64,000 nt of DNA, from NCBI RefSeq assembly GCF_018812025.1, contig NC_063065.1, positions 33,559,621 through 33,623,620 on the forward strand, in the 5' to 3' direction. Below are positions 52,290 to 64,000 of this stretch, piece after piece. The translations under genes and the position numbers were made by a program. Positions within the stretch are counted from its first letter, which is position 1. The number at the start of each line of letters is the position of its first letter. The notes under the pieces were generated by a model. That model was not told the origin of the DNA. It did no database searches and saw only the letters and a list, made by a program, of their open reading frames with translations. This stretch comes from Megalobrama amblycephala (taxonomy: Eukaryota; Chordata; Actinopteri; Cypriniformes; Xenocyprididae).

Positions 52290-55200
52290 CACTAATCCCA
52301 CTTGAATAGGGCTTTCCGTAGTAAACAACAAACCTGAGGGAACAAATTACAGTACTATTTTGCAATCAAGACAAACTTGGCACAGCACAGAGATAGCTGA
52401 CTTAGTGAAGGACTATAAAATGAGACACTGGTGTTTAGAGAGGAATGTGTAATCTGTCAGTATCCATACAGGACCAATGTACTAGGAGAGGACCGGCTCA
52501 GACTTGTCTCTAGAACATTGCAACAAGGATGTCACTGTGTTTGCTGCCATGTCAGGTTGCGTGTCTGGTGGCAGATTTGTAATTCCAGGTATTTGGGATC
52601 AGAAATACCTCAACTGCCACTATTTCCTGACAATCACCAAGTGAAGAAAACACCGATATCCTGAGCTATTTTCAGGAATTTCCATGATGTGCGTGTGTCA
52701 AGCTGACATCAAGTCCTCTGGAGAGAGGGGAGACTGGTGATATTTTGTACGCAGAGCTTCGTTATCGGCTCATTGGTGATTCTTGCTGCAGGCACCCACC
52801 ATGCGTGTTTATAAGCGTGGATCTTACTCTGGCTTTGATGAGAGATCATTAGCACCAGGTCATGACTGATGCTTCAACAGTCTCCCCGCTCTCTTGGATA
52901 CGTTTTTGCTTTATCTGTTTTTCCCTCCAATCCCTGATAAAAAAGAGGCGTAGTATCGCATGAGATAGCGAGAGGTGCTCAGAAAAGATGAGGTGATTGC
53001 CAGTTGCCACTTCACTCAACTGCATTTTAATTTTCAACGTCGCCTGGGGGACAGAAAAAAGACGGAAAAGAAAACCTTGTCTCGCAAATGACTTCAGCGA
53101 AGGAGCCGGAAACACGGAAGTGAAGAAGATTCACTGGCAGATATTTCAGAACAAATCACCTGTATAGAAGGCGTCTCACTCCCTAATGGAAATCCATATT
53201 CATCTTGGTCCTGATTTGTCCCACGAGGCCTCAGATCTGGCTGATTCCACATCGTCTTATCAATTTTCCCATCCCCTTTCTCCCTCATCAGTCGTTCTAC
53301 TCTGTTTCCTGGCCGCGAGGACGCTGCTGCATCATATTGCATCACCATGGAGACATCCAACCACATATGAGGCGTGTTATACGATTATTAATGACAAGGC
53401 ATGAAGAACCCGTATGAATATGTAGATAAGCCAGCTGCATATGGTTTTCATATGAACTGGATTGATTCCAATCTCTGACGTCTAGTTTGACTGATGGTGC
53501 CGTCAGTGTTATTTAATATGCCTGAAGTCTGTTCCTCTCTGTAATAATGTTTGAGCGCATACAAAGTCATCTGCTTCGACTCTAATTATTAGTAGGCAAT
53601 CCATGTTTCTCCAGTGACATTCATTGAAACGACTCCTCTGTACTATAAAAAACCCCTACAAACAAAAATCCCAGCATGCCCTACTTTCTGCAGCAAGTTT
53701 GTGAGTGTTTACTTGTTTCTGCTGTCCTTCTCTAAAGGGCACCTTCACTTGTGATGCAGCGAGAGAACATGGAGACATGCGATGGCGTACACGATAGGAG
53801 AAATGAAATATTACAGTGGGAAAGATCATATTTATTAAATCCCCTTGGCTGGGGCTGGACCCGAGCCAACTGTTGCTGTTCACTTCCTATCACCCGTAAC
53901 GAGTCTGCAGCGGATGAATGAGTGCACAAGACGTTAGAAAAGATAAAACCAGATTGCATATTAAGAGAGCATAAGGGACATCATATTAAAAACAGAAGCA
54001 ATCTCAGTATCATCTAAAACACTGGGAACTTCCCCCACCCACTTGTCATGGATTATAGTGTGCTTGTTGGCTTATTTCAATTGTTCCTTAAGGTCACTTA
54101 AAGGGGAATGAAAACTCTTTCTTTCATTGCATAACCGAGATTCATACAAGACTGTTTTCTTGTATTCTGGGACACAATGATTTACTAACAGCTTTTGGCG
54201 TTAAAATCTACTATCAGGATTTACTAAAGTCACGGAGTGAAAAATTAGTGCTGAAAAGGCGTGGACAGGGTTATTTTTGCGGCTGACCTTATTGCATATG
54301 CATTTGTAGGAGTTTCCCTTTCAGATGCAAAATTATGGGAGAAGAGTATTTAAACGAATCATGCAAGGTGTTTTACTAAGGTTTGTGCTACTCAATTTAC
54401 TGGTATTTGCACCATTATTTAACACCCCCCCAAAAAGCATGTCTTAAACCAGATGCTAATTTGCGCTGTTCTTGGTAAATTGCGTTGGTCATTGTGGAAA
54501 TGATCTGACGGCCTGTTCTTTAATTTGCACATCGTCAGTAGATCATCGGTGCTTTTTTGGATTGGCTCTTTCATGCTAATTGGCCCTATTTAGTAAATCT
54601 GGCCCTTAGTCTGTTAACTGTCATTGTCTCGGTAGCAGGATATTTAGCTCGCTTTTATTTATCGCCTTTTTCCCCATCCCATATTTTAGTGATCATCATA
54701 AATTAGGTATCATCTGACAGCTTAAACACTCAAATTTCAAAATCATTTTTCGAAATCGGACATTGTGTTATTTTGAAACCTTTTAGCAGGCTCATTTTTT
54801 ATGATATCTACTTCAAATTTGGAACACAACTTGGTTAGGCATATAGCTTTGATTTTCTAGCAATTTTAGAGTCTGGGTTATTTTGTAAAATATGTATTTT
54901 GTATACATTTTGCTTTACAGTAAACTTAAACTTATATTTACCCGTTCATTTTTTAAAGTGATTTCACTTCTGCAAGTGTCTTCTTTTAAAAGAGATCCTT
55001 TAGGTGTGTATTCCAAAACATTCATGAATTACAACTATTTAAGTTCAGATCTATGCTCAGAAACGGGGGTGACAGTTAACAGGGTAAAGCAGGGATGCTG
55101 CTTTCTAACTACATTTTACAGTAAGTAGAGTATTTCAGCTGTTTTCTAAATACTATAGCTTTTCCAGTAACAAGCTGTGGGTTTTTGGGAACAATTAATG

Positions 55201-56110
55201 CGATCCAAATGCTACTTTTTTCGTAATGTATTCCTCACAATGCCTTAGGACGGGTTTATACGGTACATTTGTAGCTTGTGTACGTTGCCGCCAGACTTTT
55301 TAGTGCGGAAAGCAGTGTTGCTTTTATGGTAAGGGCTCACACTGTGTGAAAGATATTAGGGGTAAATCTGGTCTGTGTTTCTGATGCAAAAGCTGTCATT
55401 ATCACCATAGTTCAATGATTCAGAGTTTCCCAAAAACCATAGTTCAAACAAACATTTGCAAACAGCATTGTAAACTTGTTTGGCTGGAACTACAGCTCTT
55501 GACCTTTGGTTAGAAGAATAGTTTCTTATTAGTATGACAAGTGGCTCATGTTCTTAAGCAAAATAAGCAAGCTAACATGCAGTACAATATTGTTTATTCC
55601 ATTTAAATAATTAATTCTATATATTTTAGCAACACAACAGTCAATGCTGTTTTTGAAGAGCGCACATGTGTGTAAATGCATATGGGAACCCCAGCATATG
55701 ACATAAGAGGGAACCCGCTATAAATCAACATTTTTACATTTTTAAAAAGTCATTTGAGGTGTCCCACCACTACTTTCTGTTTCACCAGGAAATACGTCTA
55801 AAAAAAGAAAACTGTGTCAAGTCAAATATGTCAAAAGAAAACTCGTCAAGTCATTTCACAGTCTTTAATGAGCTACTTGTAAAATAAGTGACTTACAAAC
55901 ATCCCTCAGTTGTGTTTGTTGAACTCCCTGTGCTCTTTTTTTTATTTACACATCCGTTTGACTCTGGATGACCTGGAAATATCAGTGAATTCAAAAGTGT
56001 GTCCAGGAAAAGTCATGTAAATTAATACATCTTAATAGTTAATGGATAAGTCAATGAAGTTTTTAATATATGTTTTTCTAGTTATGCTCAATTTTAATTC
56101 TGTGATTTAT
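52290..56110. other. intergenic sequence with a low-repeat block and repeat fragments
   Basis: The part at 52.7-54.0 kb is balanced, low-repeat DNA. TTAAAGGGGAATGAAAACTC at 54099 and the TTTACTAA-rich part to about 54608 look like pieces of fish mobile repeats without paired ends. No exon recognised. Confidence 0.4.
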
Positions 56111-56111
56111 A

Positions 56112-56113
<2 letters not shown>

Positions 56114-56166
<53 letters not shown>
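56114..56166. repeat. TA dinucleotide microsatellite
   Basis: An uninterrupted (TA)n run immediately left of a Tc1/mariner element, which inserts at TA. Confidence 0.95.
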
Positions 56167-56169
<3 letters not shown>

Positions 56170-57228
56170 TGGTGGTCAGAATTATTGGCACCCTTGGTAA
56201 ATATGATCAAAGATGGCTGTAAAAATAAATCTGCATTAATTCATAAACTTAGCAAAAATCTAACCTTTCATTGAAGACAAAGCATTGAAAGTGGGGGGAA
56301 AGTCACATTATGAAATAAATGTTTATATCCAAAACACGTTGGCCACAATTATTGGCACCCTTTTATTCAATAGTTTTTGCAACCTCCTTTTGCCAAGAAA
56401 ACAGTTCTGATTCGTCTTCTATAATGCCTGATGAATTTGGAGAGCACCTGACAAGAGATCAGAGACCATTCCTTCATGCAGAATCTCTCCAGATCCTTCA
56501 GATTCCAGCTCCATGTTGGTGCTTCTTCTCTTCAGTTCACTCCACTCATTTTCTTTAGGGTTCAGATCAGGGAACTGGGAAGACCATGGCAGAAGCTTCA
56601 TTTTGTGCTCAGTGACACATTTTTGTGTTGGTTTTGATGTTTGTTTTGGATCATTGTCCTGATGGAAGATCCAACCACGGCCCATTATAGGATTTCTAGC
56701 AGAAGCGGTCAGGTTTTGATTTTTTATCTGTTGATATTTGGTAGAATCCATGATAGAACAAGATGTCCAGGACTTCCAGCAGAAAAATAGGCCCACAACA
56801 TTAAAGATCCAGCAGTATATTTAACCGTGGACATGGGGTACTTTTTATCCATGTGTGCACCAAACCCATCTGGTGGGTTTGCTGCCAAAAAGCTCTTTTT
56901 TTTTTTTGTTTCATCTGACCATAGAAGCCGGTCCCATTTGATCACCCTGGTGTGCTAAAAAAATGTAAATATGACTGGGAATATACTTCAGAGATATTTT
57001 ACTCATAAAAAAAATTCTAGGGGTGCCAATAATTATGTCCAACATGTTTTGGAGAAAAACATTTCATAATGTGATTTTCCCCCCACTTTCATTCTTTTCC
57101 TTCAATGAAAGGTTAGATTTTTATTCATTTTATGAATTAAAGATCAAAAGGATAAACAATGCATATTTATTTTTACAGTCATCTTTGATCATATTTACCA
57201 AGGGTGCCAATAATTCTGAGCACCACTG
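56167..57228 (-). mobile_element. decayed Tc1/mariner transposon with IR/DR ends
   Basis: Ends CAGTGGTGGTCAGAATTATT and, inverted, CAGTGGTGCTCAGAATTATT with TA on both sides. The terminal repeats run about 200 bases (to about 56363 and from about 57018). Within each, ATTATTGGCACCC occurs at the outer end and again at the inner end, the IR/DR pattern of Sleeping-Beauty-like elements. At 1062 bases it is shorter than a full element, owing to an internal deletion. Confidence 0.93.
56419..56945 (-). pseudogene. Tc1-type transposase remnant
   Basis: Two overlapping minus-strand frames, shifted relative to each other. The first (from 56945) has LLWSDETK, where the first catalytic Asp falls, and GSLMLWAYFSAG. 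The second (from about 56796) has HQDNDPKQTSK with the second Asp and PDLNPKENEW with the catalytic Glu position. The N-terminal helix-turn-helix half is missing because the right terminal repeat follows at once. Not able to encode an active enzyme. Confidence 0.9.
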
Positions 57229-58334
57229 TATATACTGCTTTTTTTGTAGGTGAAAAATATATGCTGCAATATATGCTGTATCCATTTATATCTCTGCTGT
57301 CTTTAGCAATGTTTTGTTCATCTTTAACTCTTTTCTGTTAAATCCACATATGGTATTATAGTTATGGAGTTTTATTAAAGACTTTCCAGACATCAGTGGA
57401 GAATTGAACAGTGTCACTGTTATTTCTGTTGTGAGCCAAGGCAGTAATGAGTATCATCTCCATGCGCTCGTCGTGTGGCCCGTGCATCAGCTGAGAGTCA
57501 TATTTGTTCAGGGTTGTTATCCACTCTGGGAGAACAGCTTTTGGTAAACAAGAGAAAACAGGCCTCCTTCACATAAAATGCTTCTAAGGGTCTGAGCGAC
57601 GCTCGAAGCAAGGAGCATCAATTTGCCATCGTCTCCTTACACGCCTGAGTGCGGTAGACAGCTTTCCCTGAAAACGCTCTCATGAAGCAGGAATCAACGG
57701 TGGTTGGAGATCAATGGGAGGCGATCTGCTCACTGAAATGTGTCTTGATTTTTTTCTTTTCCTCTTTCTTATGTGGCTTGTGATATACCAGAATGACTTG
57801 CTCACACAGGGAGGAGGACTTCTGATAAACCCTGAGGCCATTCTTTCTTTTTTCCAAGGAATTTCTAACAGATGCAGACCATTGCATATTCTCAAGAAGT
57901 CAAGCAATGATGGTGAAAGCATATGCATCATTCATCTGAAAAATATTCATTTTTGGCAATGCTTGAAAAGAACTATTATTACACAGTTATGCTTCTTTTG
58001 TTTTATCAGCATTTAGATGTTTTTTGATGGAAAAACATCCAGCTTGTTAAGATCTGATTTTCCAAACATCACATTTTCACAGGAAACAGCCTGTCACCTT
58101 TAACCTTTGTCATTACTCACTAGAAATGTGAGATACAAGTGGGCCGAAATTGGAGAACCCCTGGCTGTGAAAATGAAATATGGACACCTGACAGTCCTTT
58201 TGGCCTCTATCTAGAATTCAATTTCACTTCTCCCAACATATGTTGAAGATAACAGAACATTTCCTCCAGTGGAGCTCATCAGCGGCTATTACTACAGCTC
58301 ATGCTCTGATTTAGCTACTTACAAACCCCTAACC
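57229..58334. other. intergenic sequence, nothing recognised
   Basis: Mixed composition. Part of 57.4-57.7 kb is GC-balanced and low-repeat. No exon recognised. Confidence 0.35.
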
Positions 58335-58338
58335 TTAA

Positions 58339-59058
58339 AGGGGTCCTTGATTATGATTTCACTTTTTTAACTTTAGTTAATGTGTAATGCTGCTGTTCAT
58401 CTGCAAAGATACAATGCTGAAAGTTCAATGCAAAGGGTGATATTTTCTTTTACAGAAATTGCTTTTTAAGGACTACAACAAGCGGTTTGTAGGGACTACA
58501 ACGAGCTTCTTCCTGGGTTGGTGACATCATTAACCCCAAAATTTACATAAACCCTGCCCCCGAGAACACGCAAAAAAAGGGGGCGGGGCCATGTTGTGCT
58601 GCTTTAGAGAAGAGGAAGAGTTGTTGTAGTAGAGTGTTGTTGACATGCCGTCATTTTACGCCGGACTGCTTCACAAACGAGGGTCAATTCAACACAAAAG
58701 ATGAACATGACGGCACATGCTAGTGGATGAGTTGAATCAACTCCACAGCAACTACATAAATTTCTTCCTGAGTCTCTCCATCAGTGTCGACTCCGGTTTG
58801 ATTCTCCAGCTTTGTTGATGTTGAGCTGTTAAAGCTCCGCCCTCTTCTTGAAAGGGGGCTGGGAGCAGCAGCTCATTTGCATTTAAAGGGACACACACAA
58901 AAAGGGGCACATTTGACAAGCTATAATAAATGATCTGTGGGGTATTTTGAGCTGAAACTTCACAGACACATTCTGGGGACACCAGAGACTTTTATACATA
59001 TTACATTTTATACATATAAGTTATTACATCTTGTGAAAAGAGGTATTATAGACCCTCT
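58339..59058. mobile_element. TTAA-flanked element related to 25094-26067
   Basis: Left AGGGGTCC and inverted right AGAGGGTC with TTAA on both sides (58335-58338, 59059-59062). Near the right end GACACATTCTGGGGACAC is the inverse of sequence in the 25094 element, so the two copies are one family in opposite orientation. 720 bases, no transposase. Confidence 0.78.
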
Positions 59059-59062
59059 TTAA

Positions 59063-59157
59063 GTATTAAACCAAGGTAATTCATTTCATTCATCACTATT
59101 TATGTTACGTACACGAATGAGACTTAGTGTATATGGTAAACTTACAGTACAGGGTTT

Positions 59158-59191
<34 letters not shown>

Positions 59192-60620
59192 TAGAAAAAT
59201 TGGGGTAGGGCATAAGCAATCACTTAGAACAGGGTAAATGCATAGCAAGTGTAAAAATGTAGTTTTTCCTCTATTCTCAGTGCAGAGTATTTCTGACTAT
59301 GTGGTTCTTTAATAAACAAAGAGCCATTTATATTCCCAGAGACACATTTGTTGTGTAAGAGAAGGCAGATAAAATGGGATATTTATTTTATCCTCATTTA
59401 GTTGGATGCTTCTCGCCCACTTTCTTAGAGGGGTCGCATCACCACGGCGATTATGTTTGGAACAGCTGAGATTGTTATTCTTTTTTAGGCTAGATGAAAA
59501 AGCGTTACTGCAGTCCATGTGGGGGGTCTCTCATTCTCTTTAAGTCTGTTGCTAACAGCCCTTCTCAAGAGACTCGCGCTTATATTCAGCGAGCTAAAAC
59601 TGCCTACAAAGATCTCTCTCATCTCAGCTCTCTCTCTCTCTCTCTGTCACACACAAAAAGTTTCACAAGATACTGTCATCTGATGTTTGTCTCCTGCAAG
59701 GCAGTTTTTTGGTGTGATTTTGTTAAAACCTGAGGTAAAATTGGGCCGGAACGATTCAGAACGCCATTCTGGCATGTTTATTTTAAAGAGACCATATTAT
59801 GCTCTTTGAAAAAGTCTTTATTTTGTTTTTGGGCTCTACTACAATACGTTTTCATACTTTCATACCTTATTTTTCACATATTTTACATTATTGCATAGGG
59901 TGTATCACACATAGAAGTATCGACAATAATGTTAATACAATAATGTATTATAGCCACAGATGTTTGGATCATACTAATTTATTGATTGATTTCGCAGTGC
60001 AGTCAGCTGACTGGAAACTATGGCCATGAATGTAATGCAAAAAGTCACTTTTGCTTCGTAAAAAATTGCTGACACTCGGTGTAGCACATTACTTTTAGCA
60101 GTATCCACATACTTTTTTTTGTGTGCACATAATGTAATGTGTAATAGCACAAAGCGGCCTTCGTGAGAAATGAAAAAGCCAACTCAACAAATCTTAATTT
60201 ACTTGGCTCTGACAGTGACTCCCTTTTTAGGAACTTAAATAAAGAAATATAGACACGCTTCTTGTTAAATTTTTCGCATCACTCGATCGCTCTCGATCAC
60301 CGACACTGACGCCAGATCCCACCTCCGCTAACTACAAGCTAATCGATAGGGAATTGTGATTGGATGGTAATTTTGTTTTCCAAAATATACTGTGATGTGA
60401 TTGGCTACCTTTGATTAGGCTCTTCTCATGTGACTACAAGACTACTACTTGCTCTATCACTCAGCAATAAAGACATTTTTAGAAAAGATAAAAATACAGG
60501 AAAAAACATGATTTTTTTTTTCATATTAAGTGGCAGATGGTTTGCTCGCCCTACCATTTGTTTTACCATGTTAAATATTTTAGAAACAAAATTGTGCTAC
60601 TTTTGTTAGTTAGCTAAAGA
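59063..60620. other. intergenic sequence with TA microsatellite and repeat end
   Basis: (TA)n at about 59160-59188 and a CT run at about 59628-59646. TTAAAGAGACCATATTATGC at 59783 is the left end of a TTAA-type fish element whose right end was not found. No exon recognised. Confidence 0.4.
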
Positions 60621-60624
60621 TTAA

Positions 60625-60908
60625 AAGGTTAGTTCACACAAAAATAAACTTTCTGTCATTAATTACTCACCCTCATGTCGTTCCACACCCGTAAGACACG
60701 TCGACTGTTTTAACAATGTCTTTAGTACCTTTCTGGGCCTTGAAATTTGCAATGACGTAGCTGCCTACAGGTAGTTCAGATACCTCTCGGATTTCATCAA
60801 AAATATCTTAATTTGTGTTCAGAAGATGAACGAAGGTCTTACGGGTTTCAAACGACATGAGGGTGAGGAATTAATGACATAAATTTCATTTTTGGGTGAA
60901 CTACCCCT
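60625..60908. mobile_element. TTAA-flanked deletion form of the fold-back family
   Basis: The ends (AAGGTTAGTTCACACAAAAA and, inverted, AGGGGTAGTTCACCCAAAAA) are followed on both sides by GTCATTAATTACTCACCC-type sequence. TTAA flanks both sides (60621-60624, 60909-60912). The 284-base body is mostly terminal repeat, lacking the palindromic core of the 35410 copy. A T run of about 27 bases follows. Confidence 0.8.
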
Positions 60909-60912
60909 TTAA

Positions 60913-62024
60913 TTTTTTTTTTTTTTTTTTTTTTTTTGGTTAGTAGCTTGTAGTGACAATATGTTCTTACCTTTTTAAAGGAGTGCTTGATTGGACTTTA
61001 TCTAGTGTCATAAATTAGTAGCTTAGCAATAAAACAGCTTCCCCAACAAACTACATCCAGTTTACCATACAGAGATTGTGTGTGTTGTGAAAAAGGATAT
61101 TGGCCCATGTAAATACTTGCATAAATGTATGTACACATAAGTGTGCACTGACATTTTTTGAGACGTAGACCTTCCAAAACCAAAGGTCTTAGTTTATAGT
61201 AGAAATGTTACTAATCCCTCTAAGCATATGAACACGAGTCACGTCACCCAAAAATTCAATTTCCACAGTGTGGTGGGATTCAAAAGAACATTCAAAGGAA
61301 GTTTTGATGTCCTGTGATGATCACAAGAGATCATTATTCCAGCGTTAGTCTGTGAGAGCGGCTGTGAACAGCCATCACTAAACCAAAGATGTGTTTCACC
61401 TCCATGCCCGGAGACGCATCATATGATTTATTGTTTGCTCAAGTAAGAAAGGTACACATAATGTCACCAGACCATCCACCTATTCTCTCCTCTGCTGCAG
61501 GACGAAATGTTTTGCTTGAAAAGTGTGCTGCCTTTCTTAACCATAAATGCATTGATATTTATCATTTTTTTAAGTTTAACTGAAATGTTCAAATACTTTT
61601 GGGCCACTGTGTTTAATAATTTTCTAGATGTAAGTCCAATAAATGCTATATACGCCATTTTTAGATAAATAATTTGAACTTGTGACTTAAATTCAAATGA
61701 ATGGAGATTTTGCACGTGTACTGAGAGGGAGAGAGAGAGAGAGAGAGAGACCATTATTTAGCTCTGTGTCTGTTCGCTGTGCTCACAGTTTCCTGTTTGC
61801 AGTCAATAAACAGGATACTGCTGCGTCATCTTAGACATCTCTGCTATAGACAGGATACACATGCTAACGTGTTTAGCAAACATGCAATAATACAAATATA
61901 CAGGAACATCATGAGCGGATAAAAATTGAAATTGAAAACATCTTAATGCTTTTAAATTAAATTAGGTCTACTGAATTAAGCAGTGTTTTTCACTAATGGA
62001 TATGCATTCTTTATGACTGGAATA
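60913..62024. other. intergenic sequence
   Basis: T run at 60913-60938 and a (GA)n run at about 61729-61750. No exon or paired ends recognised. Confidence 0.35.
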
Positions 62025-62337
62025 TACCGGAAACTTTATTTTGATGGTCCCTTTTAGACATTCTGTAGATTATAAACGCTGCACCTACAAGTCAACTAAC
62101 TCTCATTAGAGGATTAGTAGACTGTTAGGGTTCTGGTTAGTAGAATAAGACGACATGTACTTGCAAAGATATTTATAGTCAGTAGAATGTCTGATGGGGA
62201 TCATTAAATTAAAGTTATTAAGCAGACAAAATACCAATTCTCGACTGATCCTCTAATGAGAGTTAGTTGACATGTAGGTGCAGCGTTACTTAGTCAACAG
62301 AGTGTTTAAAGACGACCATCAAAGTGAAGTGCAACCA
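62025..62337. mobile_element. inverted-repeat element with about 90-base arms
   Basis: Left ACTTTATTTTGATGGTC and right GACCATCAAAGTGAAGT are inverted. The inner parts of the arms, GCTGCACCTACAAGTCAACT and its inverse, and CTCTCATTAGAGGAT and its inverse, are nearly perfect. About 310 bases; exact ends unsure. A half copy is at 38905. Confidence 0.72.
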
Positions 62338-63466
62338 ACACGATTACAAATCGATTCCTGTCGAAATGGGTGATTCTTGAGAGAATACAGTTCTGTGTTG
62401 ACCAGACCAGATGTCTTTCTAAGAAACACTAATCTTGACGCAACACTCTAAAAGTTTAGCAGTGCGACTAAACTTACATCATCAATCTATGTTTTCCTAT
62501 TCATTTGCTTTATGACCCCCCACCTCACAACATTGGCTGATGACTTCATTGTTTCTCTTCCCAGATCATCGGTCCCACCGTGAGACAATGAGTCCCCCGT
62601 GCACCTCCCCCAACCCTAGACCCCTCCACCGCTGGCACTAATGAACGACTCCATCCTTTCCTCTGTCAGAGGTTCAGCCCACATCCTTCCTCGTTTCCTA
62701 CTATGTTTCCCATCCTCCTCGTGTATCCTGCCTCCTGCCTGCCTCTCAAATCTGAAGACAAACTTCCTCAATCTCCCCTCCAGAACTACCCCCCGGCCCC
62801 TCGTCCCACCCGCACCCATGCTGCACGCTGCAAGGAAGTTGCACCTGCTTGAAACGGCTTGACTTCCTGCCTACTGCTAAACTGTGTTATTGATTCAAAT
62901 CTCAGTTCCATTGAATTCAAGGCACCACGGATGATGAAACATTCCCTGGAAATCATGTTTTCAAAGTCTTATTTTCATTGGTCTATGGTTTAGAAATAAC
63001 AATACCTCTTTTCTTTGACTTTTTTTTTTTGGCTTCAGATTTTTAAAAGTCCAGGCGCACTTCTTTCCCATAATCTACTTATTCTACAAGTTCTATCTTA
63101 TGTATGCATGTAGGTATTTCTTTATGTATTCATTTATGCCATTGATTCCTTTTTATTTTTTTTTTTTGGATATATTGAGTAATTTAAAAAGACATTAAAA
63201 AAGCATTTCTTATAAATAAGTATACTAGTATATACAATGACCTGAATTCACTTCTTCTATGATGAGCATATTTTTAATTTGAGAATTCATTTAAAAAAAA
63301 AAACAAAACAAAACAAAAAAAAAATCATATTTTTCAAACATGGCAGAGTTATATTAAGAAGCCCTGACAAAAAAAAAAAAAAAAAAAAATTGAAAATTGA
63401 AAATTGAAAATTGAAAATAAACTATTATCTGACAGTATATATTGTTGTATTTTATTATAAAATATA
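62338..63466. other. intergenic sequence with pyrimidine-rich tract
   Basis: 62520-62830 is C/T-rich on the plus strand (CCTCCTCGTGTATCCTGCC). The open frames it gives match nothing known. The rest is AT-rich with A runs at 63292-63325 and 63368-63389, then four exact TTGAAAA heptamers at 63390-63417. Confidence 0.4.
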
Positions 63467-63899
63467 CACTCAAAAAAATGCTGGGTTAAAAACAACCCAA
63501 GTTTGGACAAACCCAGCAATTTGGTAGCTTAAACCTAGCGGTTGGGTTAAATGTTTGCCCAACCTGCCGGGTAGTTTTATTTAACCCAACTATGTAAAAA
63601 TTACTATATGGCTTGCTTAAAATGGACCCAAAATAGGGAAAAATAGGTAATTAGCAATTTAATAAATTATTGTTTAATTATTATTCAGTAAACCTATTAA
63701 TAATTGTTCATTTATTAAATAAATGAATGATTTCCAGCATACATTGGGTTCATTTCAAGCGAGCAATACAGTCATTTTTAAACAATAGCTGAGTTAAATA
63801 AAACTACCTGGCAGTAGTAGTTGGACATACATTTAACCCAACCACTGGGTTAAAACAACTCAATTGCTGGGTTTGTCCATTTTCAATTTTTTTTGAGTG
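63467..63899. mobile_element. AACCCAGC-type element, third copy
   Basis: Ends CACTCAAAAAAATGCTGGGT and TTTTGAGTG, with TA on both sides (63465-63466, 63900-63901). The inner CAACCTGCCGGGTAGTTTTA and GAGTTAAATAAAACTACC match the copy at 39136. 433 bases without a nested insertion, so it shows the intact layout. Confidence 0.82.
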
Positions 63900-64000
63900 T
63901 AGCTTTGGAGGTAGGTTTTGGAGACATTACCGCTGTTCTTCTGGATTTATCTTATATTATATAATCATGATATGGATATTTACACTTATTTGAGGTGTAA

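Noticed and set aside
53094..53417. Overlapping frames of 70-90 codons on both strands near 53.2 kb
   Set aside because: Neither has a known motif or exon borders; the block may be regulatory but not coding.
62616..62862. Short frames on both strands in the pyrimidine-rich tract
   Set aside because: Both strands are open because of base composition; no domain, splice context or known similarity.

Overview
The window is vertebrate nuclear DNA, most likely from a cyprinid (carp/zebrafish-type) fish. It carries one recognisable protein-coding gene, a klf6-type Kruppel-like factor, on the minus strand. It is AT-rich, full of simple repeats and densely seeded with small inverted-repeat DNA transposons of kinds typical of teleost genomes. 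There are no operons, no bacterial or phage genes and no CRISPR arrays.

The klf6 coding sequence runs from 33017 down to 28602 in four exons (32916-33017, 30949-31522, 30185-30308, 28602-28653). Every junction is GT/AG and in phase. The exons join to 852 bases, encoding 283 residues, the same length as human KLF6. An acidic/serine-rich activation region is followed by three C-terminal C2H2 zinc fingers. Upstream, two CCAAT boxes lie between two TATA boxes that point away from each other, one towards klf6 and one towards a possible short plus-strand transcript with a cluster of three AATAAA signals about 300 bases further on.

Layout: 1-3.3 kb, sequence with an interspersed repeat; 3.3-5.4 kb, a large TCCA-type satellite; 6.3-7.2 kb, a complete non-autonomous hAT-like element with a second element nested in it; 9.9-11.9 kb, an 80-base minisatellite interrupted by a TTA-flanked element; 12.6-14.3 kb, nested inverted-repeat elements; 16.2-17.7 kb, three small inverted-repeat elements; 18.9-20.7 kb, a TTAGCATG-type minisatellite; 20.7-26.1 kb, TTA/TTAA-flanked elements; 26.1-33.5 kb, klf6 with its 3' region and promoter; 33.9-43 kb, more inverted-repeat elements with a low-repeat block at 36.7-38.6 kb; 43.5-44.2 kb, a LINE-2-like remnant; 44.2-51.4 kb, mostly unannotated intergenic sequence; 51.4-64 kb, TTAA elements, a decayed Tc1/mariner element and an AACCCAGC-type element.

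The region outside klf6 looks like the gene-poor surroundings expected of a developmental regulator. Several low-repeat blocks with clustered transcription-factor-like motifs are candidate enhancers, but sequence alone cannot prove this. No new multi-gene system was found. The most unusual observations are the divergent klf6 promoter, the transposon that can be dated against its own empty sites inside a tandem array, and the nested and fold-back repeats.
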